Shown in pieces: positions 7,682 to 16,589 of a DNA stretch of 37,540 nt. The notes beneath the pieces were generated by a model, which saw only the letters and a list, made by a program, of their open reading frames with translations, did no database searches and was not told the DNA's origin. Within the stretch, counting starts at the first letter, position 1. Each line of letters begins with the position of its first letter. A program made the translations under genes and the position numbers. The stretch comes from an uncultured Collinsella sp. Lineage in GTDB: Bacteria; Actinomycetota; Coriobacteriia; Coriobacteriales; Coriobacteriaceae. The DNA lies in contig CAADVS010000022.1 of the NCBI GenBank assembly GCA_900752545.1, positions 1 through 37,540 on the forward strand, read 5' to 3'.

Positions 7682-7970
7682 TGGCCCCGGCCTCCAATGT
7701 GAGGTCGGGGCTTTTTAGGAACTCGTTCTCGAGCTCGAGCTCGCGCATGCACTTGCGGGCGGCCCTCATCTCGGCGGTCTCGGTCTTGGCCGCGGCCGCC
7801 GCGACCGGGTGGTTGGCCAGTTCCTTCTTTCTGACCGTCACCCATCTTCCCAGGATCTTCTCATTGATGCCGAGGTCGGCGGCCACTTGGGCGATGGGCT
7901 TCCCCGACGCGACGGCGAAGTCTGCGGCCTCGGTGCGGTGCCCCGCTGTGCAGGAGAGCCTATCTGCCAT
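7659..7970 (-). pseudogene. IS3-family transposase OrfA remnant
   Basis: 103-residue frame with an N-terminal helix-turn-helix (AQVAADLGINEKILGRWV) followed by the leucine-zipper-like ELELENEFLKS segment that ends IS3 OrfA proteins. OrfA binds the insertion-sequence ends and is normally joined to OrfB, the DDE catalytic part, by a -1 frameshift. No OrfB lies downstream: galE begins within 90 bases, so the element is truncated just after the frameshift site. Start ATG 7970 has AAAGGAGTG upstream. The last 15 or so codons read through a stem-loop and are probably not native coding sequence. Confidence 0.8.
7684..7718 (-). promoter_or_regulatory. Programmed -1 frameshift signal of the IS3 remnant
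   Basis: On the reverse strand CTAAAAAGC is followed directly by GCCCCGACCTC, a six-base loop and GAGGCCGGGGC. A slippery A-run plus an adjacent GC-rich stem-loop is the arrangement IS3 elements use to make the OrfAB fusion. Read on the forward strand the same hairpin followed by TTTTT looks like an intrinsic terminator, and it may serve galE in that way now. Confidence 0.55.
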
Positions 7971-8264
7971 GACTGAACACTCCTTTCTTTTTGGCGCTGA
8001 AACGATTATCGCCGCTCAACGCCATTCCTCTAAGTCAAGTGTCCTGGGATACAATACAGTTCAAATGGACGAGGAGGATCCGGCGCTCCTCTTGATGAGC
8101 CCGGAGAGGCCCCTGGTCGTCACCCTTCCCCGCGCGAACGCAAAGCGGACGGCGGCGAGCCATGTCCTCCCCGCGCGTTCCATTTAGGGAGTCCTCGAGA
8201 AGTCGATCTCCCTGTGCGATAATCGAGCTATTGAGTCTCGCGAGTTTAGAGCTGGTGATATGCA
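7971..8264. other. Insertion-sequence end and gene-poor junction
   Basis: No convincing gene. TGTATTGTATCCCAGG (reverse strand, ending near 8060) could be the outer inverted repeat of the IS3 element because it lies about 80 bases upstream of OrfA and starts with TG. 8065-8190 is GC-rich with several open frames, none recognisable. 8200-8264 should hold the promoter for the AAA ATPase gene; no clear -10/-35 pair seen. Confidence 0.35.
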
Positions 8265-9563
8265 TTGAAAATCAAGGTGAAAAACATCGGCAGGGTCGCT
8301 GAGGCCGATATCGAGATTAATGGCATTGCCGTGATCGCCGGGGAGAACGGGACGGGGAAAAGCACGGTTGGAAAAGCGCTTTATGCGGCCTTCAACAGCA
8401 TGTCCGATTCGGAGAACAAAATCGACCGCATGAGGCGCAATAGTGTTGAACGCGCCATCAGGAAGGCATATGTGGGAGGCCCTCTCGACTCCACGTCTCG
8501 CCACAGGCGAACTGCTGGAAGAATGAATGGTTTCATCGACAGGGTTTTTTCGGGCGAGTGCACGAGGGACGAGCTTATTGATGAGATAAAGGAGTATTAC
8601 GGGGAGGAGATCTCCCGTGAGATCGAATCCGATTTCACGAATGGCGTAGCAGGAGTTGCCGATCAGATTATCGAGATCATGGATATCTCCGATGATGAGG
8701 TATTTCGTGCGATTGCGACAAACAGGTTCCAAAGCGAGTTCAACGGCCAGATCAATTCGGTTTTCGGCGAAGAGCCCGGGAAGGTCGAACTCCAGATAAA
8801 GGACGCATCTACGGTTTTCTCGGTTGCAGGTGACGAGGTGGCGGAGGTGCACGATAGGAGGGTTTTGCGATTCAGGGCGCATTATCTGGACGACCCGTTC
8901 CTGATCGATTCTCTCGGAGGGCCCTACGGCCCCGCTTTTCGGTTCAGGCCCCTCCTTGGACACCAGGAGGAGCTGCGGCAAGATTTGATTCAGGCGACCA
9001 TCCGTAACGATGACAGCGAGTCCTCGCTGTTCGACGAGATCGCGAAGGAGCGGCACCTGAAGGTTCTCATGGACAAGGTCTCCTCCTTATGTCCGGGGTA
9101 TTTCGAGAGGAGCGAAAGTCGCGGTCACCTTACGTATCTCGAAGAGGGCTTCGCTCGGGGGTTGGAGCCTGGGAACCTTTCTGCTGGCTTGAAGACGTTC
9201 GCCATCATGAAGGTGCTCTTGAAGTCCGGCGCGCTAGATGCCGGAGGGACTATTATCCTCGATGAACCCGAGATTCATCTTCATCCTGCATGGCAGCTGG
9301 CCTTCGCCGAGATAATCGTGCTGCTCCAGAAAGAGCTCGGGATGCACGTCTTAATGAGCACCCATAGTCCATATTTCTTGAATGCGATCGAAGTGTATTC
9401 TAAGAAGCACGCTGTTGATGGATTGTGCTCATATTATCTTGCGGAGACCTGCGCTGATGGACGCTCTCGCTTTGCCGAAATAACCGGCTCGACTGAGGTC
9501 GCCTACGAGAAGCTGGCGGCTCCTTTTGATACGCTTGAGAGGGAGGAGTACGGCCTTGAGTAG
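8265..9563 (+). CDS. AAA ATPase of the AAA_15/OLD-like (SMC-type) group
   Basis: 432 residues from a TTG start. Walker A is GENGTGKST (residues 26-34). A long helical insertion of about 230 residues follows, as in OLD, RecF and PARIS AriA-type ATPases. An ABC-like signature appears at NLSAGLKTF, Walker B is TIILDEPEIHLHP, and the switch histidine is in LMSTHSPYFLNA. No C-terminal TOPRIM nuclease domain is present, so the nuclease may be the next gene, whose start overlaps this stop by eight bases. Such ATPases often sense phage in two-gene defence systems; that role is inferred from architecture and from the flanking insertion-sequence remnants. Confidence 0.85.
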   Translation: MKIKVKNIGRVAEADIEINGIAVIAGENGTGKSTVGKALYAAFNSMSDSENKIDRMRRNSVERAIRKAYVGGPLDSTSRHRRTAGRMNGFIDRVFSGECTRDELIDEIKEYYGEEISREIESDFTNGVAGVADQIIEIMDISDDEVFRAIATNRFQSEFNGQINSVFGEEPGKVELQIKDASTVFSVAGDEVAEVHDRRVLRFRAHYLDDPFLIDSLGGPYGPAFRFRPLLGHQEELRQDLIQATIRNDDSESSLFDEIAKERHLKVLMDKVSSLCPGYFERSESRGHLTYLEEGFARGLEPGNLSAGLKTFAIMKVLLKSGALDAGGTIILDEPEIHLHPAWQLAFAEIIVLLQKELGMHVLMSTHSPYFLNAIEVYSKKHAVDGLCSYYLAETCADGRSRFAEITGSTEVAYEKLAAPFDTLEREEYGLE

Positions 9564-10224
9564 CGACCTGTGCGCCTCCTGCCCTCATCCGAACTCTCCC
9601 GTGGTGCCAGATGGCAGCGATGGTTGCTCCCGTTGCAGGACCTGTATCCTAAGGGACTGCACGTCGACCATCTCCAAAACATCCAGAGACGGGAGCGTCT
9701 CTCTTGTGGATGACGATTTGCCTGTTGTCAATTTTGACTCTGTTAAAGAATGCTACTGCAAGAAGGTCAATAGGTGGATGCAACTCCCGCGCTCCGCCGA
9801 TGCGCTGTATTGCGATCGGGAAACGTTATATCTAGTCGAATTTAAAAACGGCAGTCTGAAGGAGACGCTGGGGAAGAGGCTCAATCCCAAGGATGACGAA
9901 GAGCTTGGTATCAATCTTGGCCAAAGGGACGCCCTCATCGAGAAGTGCAAGGACAGCGTTTTGATCTGCTCGGACCTGTGGGGAAAGAGGACGAGATGGT
10001 TTCGCGAGCACTGCGTCTTTGTTTTGGTATACAACGAGGACAAGAACAAGACCGCGTTGAAGCGGGTTGCCAGCTCGATTAGGAAAAAAGCGCGTTTTGG
10101 GCTTCCTGACAAATTGAAAGGTTTTTGCGTGAAGGATGTCTTGACGCTAACCGAAAAGGAGTTTTCGACATCGCTCCTTTCAACTTGGCGAGACGCAGAA
10201 GAAATCGCGGAGGTCGACGCGTAG
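9556..10224 (+). CDS. Predicted PD-(D/E)XK-type nuclease partner of the AAA ATPase
   Basis: 222 residues from the TTG at 9556, chosen for GGAGGAG about eight bases upstream. The start overlaps the ATPase stop (TTGAGTAG), so the two are translationally coupled. The N-terminus is cysteine-rich (C-x2-C near 6-9, then C-x2-C-x2-C near 24-30), possibly a small zinc site. The middle holds DALYCDRETLYLVEFKNGS, where D82, E95 and K97 fit a D-(x)n-E-x-K nuclease core. I recall unnamed Firmicutes proteins with the same EFKNG and VLVYNE segments beside ATPases, but no named family. Nuclease activity is inferred. Confidence 0.6.
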   Translation: MSSDLCASCPHPNSPVVPDGSDGCSRCRTCILRDCTSTISKTSRDGSVSLVDDDLPVVNFDSVKECYCKKVNRWMQLPRSADALYCDRETLYLVEFKNGSLKETLGKRLNPKDDEELGINLGQRDALIEKCKDSVLICSDLWGKRTRWFREHCVFVLVYNEDKNKTALKRVASSIRKKARFGLPDKLKGFCVKDVLTLTEKEFSTSLLSTWRDAEEIAEVDA

Positions 10225-10399
10225 GAGACCGAAAAGCATCCGGTGGCTATTTGCTCCCGATATCGATCGTTCGTCTGCAGTCGGTTTTCTTTCCGCTGCG
10301 CCCGCCAGTTTGCGATGAGTCGCGCACCGTGTGAAGCTCAACACGGATGAAATACAAATATAATCCCCCCTTGCACTGTGTTGATAAATATTGCTCGTC
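10225..10399. other. Gene-poor stretch after the nuclease gene
   Basis: No feature recognised. A reverse-strand frame from the transposase remnant continues through it without resemblance to known sequence. Together with 10882-11081, which is likewise featureless, it separates the defence-like pair from the RiPP island. Confidence 0.4.
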
Positions 10400-10881
10400 G
10401 AACTCATCTGAACTGGGCTTTCTTGCATAGAACTGCCTGAACCTGAGCGTTTTCGGGTATCGCATTGCCCGATCGAGCACCATCGCGACCTTCTCAAGCT
10501 TGTCCTCGGGCGGACTCATAGCCACAGCCCCGCATGTCGTCCCGGTTGGAGCCGGGATGAGCCCTCAGGAAGCACTGCATGAAGTAGCGCATCCGGTTCA
10601 CGGGCCCCAGCGGGTTCTGGCCGTCGGGAACGCCCTTGAGCAGCTTCGCGTTGTAGTGCTGGCTCTTCAGTGACAGATTGTTGACGGGAGCCGGGCGCCA
10701 CACGGCTCCCGAACGTCGCCAAGGTCTTCGCCCTGCTTGTCTTGCCAAGGCCCTCCCGGATGAAGATTGAATTGCCTGGCTCATCGCAGCCGAGCGCGAC
10801 ACGGCCTCTACCCGAGACCATCATCTCTACACATAGCCCATCATTCGACAAGAACGCGCAGTTTGTCCTGCATAGGCGCAT
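10400..10881 (-). pseudogene. Degraded IS1595/ISXO2-like transposase, C-terminal part
   Basis: Three reverse-strand frames carry consecutive pieces of one protein. The pieces are GCDEPGNSIFIREGLGKTSR (frame to about 10700), then KLLKGVPDGQNPLGPVNRMR with FMQCFLRAHPG (to about 10530), then PPEDKLEKVAMVLDRAMR with KTLRFRQF. The order matches the C-terminal half of ISXO2-like DDE transposases as I remember them (GLGKPS, KGLPDxxNPMEPVN, LRFR). At least two frameshifts and loss of the N-terminus show it is dead. It marks the left edge of the RiPP island. Confidence 0.6.
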
Positions 10882-11081
10882 GGTGTCCCCCTCCGCCGCA
10901 AGAGGTGAGCAAAAGAGAGGCTCCCCTCGCCACTACCGGACAAAGGGACCTCTCTGGGGAAACACGCTATAAAACCTTCTTGCCGGGCGGTCGAGTACAG
11001 CACCGACGGCGTACCCGTGGAGACCTACCCAGAGCCCACGCCATTTCAAGTTTCTTGGTCTTCAACGCCACAATCCGATAA

Positions 11082-12729
11082 TCATCCAGCCGTCGAAATG
11101 ACCTCGTCACAGGCGGCAAGCATCTCCTCGTCATGAGTGACAACGATTACAATATGGTCTCTCTTAATTTCATGAAGCAATTTGATCAGCGCGCCTCGAC
11201 TCTTCGCATCAAGTGCTGAGGTCGGTTCATCAAAAAGCATAACGTCCGGCGATTTCAACAGCCGTCTCACAATTGCAATCTTTTGCTTCTCGCCGCCGGA
11301 CACCCCTCCTTTCCCGCCGTCAAGCATCGCCGTTGCCCCGTTCTCCACAGAAGCAACCATTTCGTCTAGCCCCAATATGACAAGCATCCGATTCAGCTTA
11401 TCCATCTCGTAATCATCAGAAAGCAGCGTAAGATTATCGAGAATCGTCCCCTCAACGATAGGGGGTTCTTGCTCCGTAATGCTGACTCGACACCGCCGCA
11501 ATGCATATCGATCGATGCAACGCTGTGACACCCCGTTGTAGCGAACGGCCCCTTCTGTGTCATCTGGATATAGCCCCAATATCACTGACAGCAGCGAGCT
11601 CTTCCCCGAACCATTCGGCCCCGAGATTCCATATAGCCGACCCCTGGAAAACGCGAGCCCCTCAATGCTTAACGCGACCCTTTCCGCCCCTGGATAACGT
11701 AGCTTGATGTTCTCTAGACGGATTTCCTCAATCGGACCAAGCGCCAATTTGCCATTCGCTTCCACCGGGACATCCCAAATTCTTTTCAGCCGCTCATAGC
11801 ATACGCGATTAGTCTGGTAATCCCTTCCCCAGCCCAACAAATACTGTACCGCTGAGCTTAAGTTCGAATAATATCCAACAGCAGTCACGAGAAAACCAGG
11901 CAACAGTCTCCCGCCCATCACTTCAACCGCGCCCACAGCAAGAAGACATCCTTGAGCGGCGGAAGCGACCAACGCGTTGCCAAAGGTAAATCTAGACCCT
12001 ACTTCCTGATTTGCTCTCATCGTTGGATAGAGCCCATTAAAAGCTTCGACCAGTACAGCGCGGGACCTATCGAACAAAGCATGTTTGCGGATGAAATCAA
12101 CTTTCTCCAACTGATCTTGTAGACAGGAAAAAAAACCTCGCGCTCTGCTCTTGTACGTCAAAACTTCTCTCAAACAGCCTTGCGCGTGAAACCGCATAAA
12201 AAGCGGCACTCGCTGCCGCAAGAACAAGGCAGACCACACTCAACTTGATATTCAGGCTACCGAGAACAAACAGGGCGGACAAAAGGGTGATAACGTTGCT
12301 TGAAACCCCCACAACCGAGTTGATTACGAAGATGACAAGGTCATTAGCGTCGTGATTGATTTGCTGGTTATAATACGACGCGTTGAAGCCCTCGAAGAAT
12401 GCCTGGGGAAGGTGCTTCACGTGCTCAAGCGTATCCGCATTTAAGCCGAACCCCGCATGCGACTGAAGGTTGATGTACAGCATCTCTGAGCAATACACTA
12501 GTCCCGCTCGAACCGCTTGGACCGCAACCAAAATAAGGCAACAAACGAGAACGGCGGCAAGATCGGCGCTGGCCGGCATCGCCAATCGGTTTACCACTAT
12601 GCCGGTAAGAAAGGGACCCGCAAGCGCAAGCAGCCCGACCAAAACTGTTACGACAAGATAGGCGTAGAATCGACCGCCCAGTATATATTTTCTACAGAGA
12701 TTAAGCATCAGCCTCATTTTGCCCCGCAC
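11082..12729 (-). pseudogene. ABC exporter (membrane + ATPase domains), frameshifted
   Basis: Two overlapping frames together encode a half-size ABC exporter of about 548 residues. The first (12729-12097) carries the start of the membrane domain with five or so hydrophobic segments. The second (entering near 12130, ending 11082) carries the rest plus the ATPase: Walker A ISGPNGSGKSSLL, signature VSGGEKQK, Walker B VMLFDEPTSALD, H-loop VVTHD. The break is at an A8 run (12128-12135, T8 on the coding strand); seven bases would restore the frame (SARFF then SCLQDQ). No C39 leader-peptidase domain. Its start overlaps the maturase stop, so it belongs to the same operon and is the likely peptide exporter. 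Confidence 0.8.
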
Positions 12730-13780
12730 CCCGTTTTGCCGTATTCATCATCTGGGAGAGCAGCATTTTTTGCTCGGCATCATACCGGAAGGAAACGCAA
12801 CGTTTCCCCTCACCGTTTAAGGCGTGGTTGGGGCACCCTCCCATGCACATGGGAAAAGCAAAGCACTCTTGGCATTCCGGGTCATCCGGCTCATATGCCA
12901 TCCAGTTAATCATGTTCTTGCTCAACATTGGCGGCTCGAAAATAGTTCCGACCCTCCGCTCCTTCATTCCAATGTCATCCCAGCACTTATACAAATCTCC
13001 GACGGGATCAACCACGTACGAGTTGATTCCAACGGCGCAACATATCCCGAAATTCGTCCCACCAAAAGGTTGAACTTTGAAGCCCCGCGCAATTGCCCTT
13101 TTATAAAACTCAGTCTCCTCATACGAGAACTCTTTTACAGTAAAGCAGTGGCTGTCGTTCGCACATACCTGATTGATATCGTCAACAGGGGCTAAATAGA
13201 AGTGAACCTTATTCATCAGGCCATTTAGCTCGAGATAATCCAATAGCTCTTGAGCGGCCTCGATGTTGGTCTTGTCGACGTTGCTCCTTATCGAAATATC
13301 GATGATGTCGGCACACTCTTTGACGTTCTTGAGAATACGTTCGTATGTAGGGCTTCCGTCGTGAAGAATCCTTCTCGAATCGTGATCCGACTTCGATCCA
13401 TCTATAGTCACTTGCGCGCTCGTCACACCACATGCCGCGAGCCTCCTTGCAACATCAGGCGTCAGCAGATAGCCATTTGTCACTATCGATGCGGAATATT
13501 CACACGTTGGCCCCACGATATCTTTCAGATCCGACGTAATCCGTTCGATCATCTTCATTCCGAGCAGAGGCTCGCCGCCGTACCATCCAACTGAGAGACT
13601 TGCGATACCAGGATAGTAATCTTTCACGAACTTGGAGAGCTGTGTCAAAACCTCCTCGCCCATCGTCGTGTACGCCTGTCCCTTTTCATAGCAGTAGGGA
13701 CAGCAAAAGTTGCAAGCCATCGTTGGCGCAATGGTAAGGGACAGAGCAGTATTCGCAAAGCGCGCGGCGCGACTTTGCAA
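12701..13780 (-). CDS. Radical SAM/SPASM peptide maturase (catalytic part)
   Basis: 359 residues from a TTG at 13780. The radical SAM cluster is C23-x3-C27-x2-C30 in MACNFCCPYCYEKGQ, with the GGEP motif in GWYGGEPLLG. The C-terminal SPASM region has C-C-A-V-G...GDLYKCWDD and C-x2-C-x5-C-x3-C (CQECFAFPMCMGGC) with a later RC, enough for two auxiliary Fe-S clusters. Such enzymes install thioether or C-C/C-O crosslinks in ribosomal peptides. The frame upstream is closed by a single in-frame TAG at 13787-13789, separating it from a 70-residue N-terminal piece. Whether the catalytic part is translated from the TTG (weak AUCAGG site) is unclear. Confidence 0.9.
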   Translation of the reverse strand: MQSRAARFANTALSLTIAPTMACNFCCPYCYEKGQAYTTMGEEVLTQLSKFVKDYYPGIASLSVGWYGGEPLLGMKMIERITSDLKDIVGPTCEYSASIVTNGYLLTPDVARRLAACGVTSAQVTIDGSKSDHDSRRILHDGSPTYERILKNVKECADIIDISIRSNVDKTNIEAAQELLDYLELNGLMNKVHFYLAPVDDINQVCANDSHCFTVKEFSYEETEFYKRAIARGFKVQPFGGTNFGICCAVGINSYVVDPVGDLYKCWDDIGMKERRVGTIFEPPMLSKNMINWMAYEPDDPECQECFAFPMCMGGCPNHALNGEGKRCVSFRYDAEQKMLLSQMMNTAKRGAGQNEADA

Positions 13781-13786
13781 CCTGAT

Positions 13787-13999
13787 CTACCCAAGCTCGT
13801 CCCTCTCCTCATTGACTAGGATGCCTCCCCTTATCAGCTCCGCGACAAGATCATCGGCATCCCGAACGTCCCCTTCTTGAATCCTTTTGAATTTCTGCGC
13901 GTATTCCGGATTTAACGACAGGATGCCGCCGGTTCGCGCATTCATGATAAGAAGACTTCCGTTATGTTCATGCACCACATTAAATTGCGACAGTTTCAC
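13787..13999 (-). CDS. N-terminal domain of the maturase, ended by an in-frame TAG
   Basis: 70 residues from a GTG at 13999 with GGAGATGG upstream. The sequence (KLSQFNVVHEHNGSLLIMNA, ending NEERDELG) resembles the N-terminal region found fused ahead of the CxxxCxxC motif in many SPASM maturases. It also has a PqqD-like, peptide-recognition flavour. After its TAG, two codons in the same frame lead to the TTG used by the catalytic gene, so the pair reads as one protein of about 432 residues split by a nonsense codon. A genuine stand-alone recognition protein is the alternative. Confidence 0.7.
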   Translation of the reverse strand: MKLSQFNVVHEHNGSLLIMNARTGGILSLNPEYAQKFKRIQEGDVRDADDLVAELIRGGILVNEERDELG

Positions 14000-14065
14000 T
14001 TCGCACCATCTCCATTTCCAATCAAATCCATATCGACCCTCAGACGCTGCGCATACGCCAGCGCA

Positions 14066-14854
14066 CTACCTTCTTCGATAAAAACTGCACGAAAGCAGCA
14101 ATAGACATGCGAGCGACACGATGACCGCATGGCCGCATGCAGCCATCAGGACCGTCCCGCCGGCAGCCCCGCACGCCCTCATCCAATAAGCCATGTGAAC
14201 CGGGGGTAAAACGGTTGGGAAACTCATCGCGATAACAAGGCCCGCGAACGTTGCGACCAGCAAGGCTCCCGACACAAGAGATCTGATCCTGAACACCTCA
14301 TATGCAACCGCAACCATCAGCGTATAAGCGGCGTCTATAACGATATTCGACAGGAGTGCCGAGGTCACATTACCAACCGTAAGGCTGTCTAGACCGCTTC
14401 CGGAGCACACGGCAAAGACCGCAGCGACACCGAGAGTAAACACGATGTAGGGGCACAGCGTATACACTTCGCAAGCCAATGTCTTTGCCGCAAACAGCTG
14501 CCAGCTGCGGAAGCCCCGAGCAATCGAAACTCCCCTTGCCGACACGCTCGTCGCATCACCGAATAGCGTCCCCGCCACAACAACAGAGACGATTGGGAAG
14601 AACACCGTATGCGCCATGGAGACGACACTTAGCCAGGAAGAGATACCCGTTGGCCCAACCCCTATCGAGAAAAGATAGCCCGGGTCGGCGGAAAAGCCAA
14701 AGAACTGGCCCTCTCCCCCTGCGGAGACCCATGCGCCGGACCCGGCAAACACATAAATCCCCGCGATGCCCAAATACATCAGCGCTATTATCACGGCGAG
14801 TTTCATTCTCCTTGCGCGGAACAGTTCCGCCCTGACCGACATCCCAAGATTCAT
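14066..14854 (-). CDS. ABC-2 type permease, probable peptide immunity
   Basis: 262 residues, six hydrophobic segments, start ATG at 14854 overlapping the previous stop (ATGA). The open frame extends upstream to 15220 but that part is antisense-like filler over the neighbouring permease. The N-terminus (MNLGMSVRAELFRARRMKLA) and a large loop after the first membrane segment fit LanE/LanG- or BcrB-like permeases. Together with the next permease and ATPase it forms an ABC-2 transporter of the type that protects producers from their own peptide. It is followed 66 bases later by the maturase N-terminal gene. Confidence 0.75.
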   Translation of the reverse strand: MNLGMSVRAELFRARRMKLAVIIALMYLGIAGIYVFAGSGAWVSAGGEGQFFGFSADPGYLFSIGVGPTGISSWLSVVSMAHTVFFPIVSVVVAGTLFGDATSVSARGVSIARGFRSWQLFAAKTLACEVYTLCPYIVFTLGVAAVFAVCSGSGLDSLTVGNVTSALLSNIVIDAAYTLMVAVAYEVFRIRSLVSGALLVATFAGLVIAMSFPTVLPPVHMAYWMRACGAAGGTVLMAACGHAVIVSLACLLLLSCSFYRRR

Positions 14855-15669
14855 CGAACCGCCGTCCTTACAAATAGCGAGACGAGCGCAACTCCAACCG
14901 ACACAAGCACAGTGCCGCCCGCATACAGCAAAACCTGAATTACACCAACATTCTGCATACTCAGGGAACACAGGTTCATCAGGTAATACACGGGCGAGAG
15001 CATGAGCAGCAAGCTGGGCTGACCGCTTCCGTATGTACTTGGGAACCACACCATCACAAATGTCGAAACCGCTATTGCAACGACGCTGCTCGCCACCACA
15101 CTCCTCGTGAGCAAATACAGGGCGAAGGTAGCGGCGTACATCGAAATGAGCAGCAGCGCGATCATCAGCGCAATCGATACAAATTGGGCAAACCCTGAGC
15201 ACGAGACCCCAACGTCCCATTGGGCCATCTTGGTTAAATACAGCGCAGTCGTAGAAAGAAGATACACGGCACCGACCAGAGTGCAGTTCACCAACAGCTT
15301 CGTGATCACAATCGCCGCCTGCGACACCCCTCGCGATCTCGATACGGCGTAAGCCACGGATTCAAAGTCTCTCGACGTAGCGTAAACCGCGTAGAGAATC
15401 GTCACCGGAATCCAGACCACTGTAGACGCAAAAGACGTCCGGGCAACAGAGCCCAAAACGTCCCCTGCATCCACTAGGTTTCCAATAAAACCTATAGCCC
15501 CTCCAAGCGTACACGGGTCATCACCGGCGACCATGATCAGCACCTCAGACGAAGTCGCAGCCGCAACCACATACAGCACAGCCGCAAGCGCAATCATCAG
15601 AGCGGTCGCCGGGTGCCTGGCGAGCAACCATACCTCGCTCCGAAAAGCTGAGATGAACTCGCGTTTCAT
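14851..15669 (-). CDS. ABC-2 type permease, probable peptide immunity
   Basis: 272 residues with about six membrane segments; opens MKREFISAFRSEVWLLARHP, the amphipathic start common to LanE/LanG permeases. Start ATG 15669 overlaps the ATPase stop (TGATG). A GTG one codon upstream is also possible. Its stop overlaps the start of the following permease, so the three genes are tightly coupled. Cargo unknown; immunity is inferred from context. Confidence 0.75.
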   Translation of the reverse strand: MKREFISAFRSEVWLLARHPATALMIALAAVLYVVAAATSSEVLIMVAGDDPCTLGGAIGFIGNLVDAGDVLGSVARTSFASTVVWIPVTILYAVYATSRDFESVAYAVSRSRGVSQAAIVITKLLVNCTLVGAVYLLSTTALYLTKMAQWDVGVSCSGFAQFVSIALMIALLLISMYAATFALYLLTRSVVASSVVAIAVSTFVMVWFPSTYGSGQPSLLLMLSPVYYLMNLCSLSMQNVGVIQVLLYAGGTVLVSVGVALVSLFVRTAVR

Positions 15670-16589
15670 CACAGCTCGCTCTCTCGACCGATGAGCTCCG
15701 AATAAAACTCCTCAAGGCTCTTCCTATGAGAATACGCCTCCGCAACCCTCACACCTGCGGTCGAGAGCGCTTCGATTGCAATGCCCCGCCCTTCCTTTTT
15801 CTCCTCATAGCGCATAAGGACGCTGCCGTCCGGCAGAAAAGAATGTGAGGTCTCATCTCCGAGAACCGATCTCGTTCGCTCCAGATCGTCCACATGCAAC
15901 ACGAAACCACCGCGGCATGACTTTTCCAGCTGAGGTGCGGTCATCCTTCGAATGAGGCGACCATGACTTATGAAGAGGTAATCAGTTGCCAGCTTGTGCA
16001 TCTCCTCAAGATTGTGGCTGGATACGAGAATCGTTTTACCTTGATCTTTGTTAAGATGCGTAAGGATTTTTCTTACTTCGACTATCCCCATCGGATCCAG
16101 GCCGTTTGTCGGCTCGTCCAGGATCAACAGCTCCGGATCGCCCAGCAACGCTATGGCCAGATCGAGACGCCTCCTCATTCCCATTGAGAAGTTCTTCACT
16201 TTCTTCCCGCCGGCCTCCCCCAAACCGACGGTTGATAACACACCGTCGATGGAACGATCGGTGGGAAGCCCCCACTCAATACAGCGAACGACCAAGTTGT
16301 CTCGCGCGGTCAGATTAGGATACGAAGCATTGAGGTCGGGCATATAACCCAGCCTTTCCCTGCAGCTCCGTATTTCACGTCTCCCGGTTTGCCCAAACAT
16401 CGAGATCGTTCCTGACGATGGCTCCGAAAGCCCCGTGATCAATCGAATTAACGTGCTCTTGCCGGCACCATTCTCCCCAATGAGTGCACACAGCTCGCCT
16501 TCCATTAAAGAGAACGAGACTGATTTAACCGCTTCAAACCCGCTATATCTCTTGGATATGGCACGCAATTCAACTGGGACTTCCCGCAT
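15669..16589 (-). CDS. ABC transporter ATPase (LanF/BcrA-like), probable immunity
   Basis: 306 residues from the ATG at 16589, which has GGGGAGG nine bases upstream; ATG two codons earlier sits too close to that site. Walker A is IGENGAGKST, the Q-loop region follows, the signature is NFSMGMRRRLDLA, Walker B is LLILDEPTNGLDP, and the H-loop is VSSHNLEE. The C-terminal 90 residues resemble the regulatory tail of BcrA/LanF ATPases. It powers the two ABC-2 permeases encoded downstream. The 166 bases before it contain the double palindrome following the precursor gene. Confidence 0.9.
   Translation of the reverse strand: MREVPVELRAISKRYSGFEAVKSVSFSLMEGELCALIGENGAGKSTLIRLITGLSEPSSGTISMFGQTGRREIRSCRERLGYMPDLNASYPNLTARDNLVVRCIEWGLPTDRSIDGVLSTVGLGEAGGKKVKNFSMGMRRRLDLAIALLGDPELLILDEPTNGLDPMGIVEVRKILTHLNKDQGKTILVSSHNLEEMHKLATDYLFISHGRLIRRMTAPQLEKSCRGGFVLHVDDLERTRSVLGDETSHSFLPDGSVLMRYEEKKEGRGIAIEALSTAGVRVAEAYSHRKSLEEFYSELIGRESEL

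Noticed and set aside
7684..7716. Simple intrinsic terminator for galE
   Set aside because: It lies more than 110 bases past galE and coincides with the OrfA slippery site, so a frameshift stem-loop is the primary reading; termination may be secondary.
8184..9056. 290-codon reverse frame opposite the AAA ATPase
   Set aside because: No domain resemblance; the sense strand has complete Walker motifs.
13787..13999. Stand-alone PqqD-like recognition protein as first choice
   Set aside because: The same-frame continuity with the catalytic gene across a single TAG makes a split maturase more economical; kept only as an alternative.
14855..15220. N-terminal extension of the second permease
   Set aside because: Overlaps the first permease gene entirely, has cysteine-rich non-membrane composition and no start site; the ATGA overlap start at 14854 is standard.
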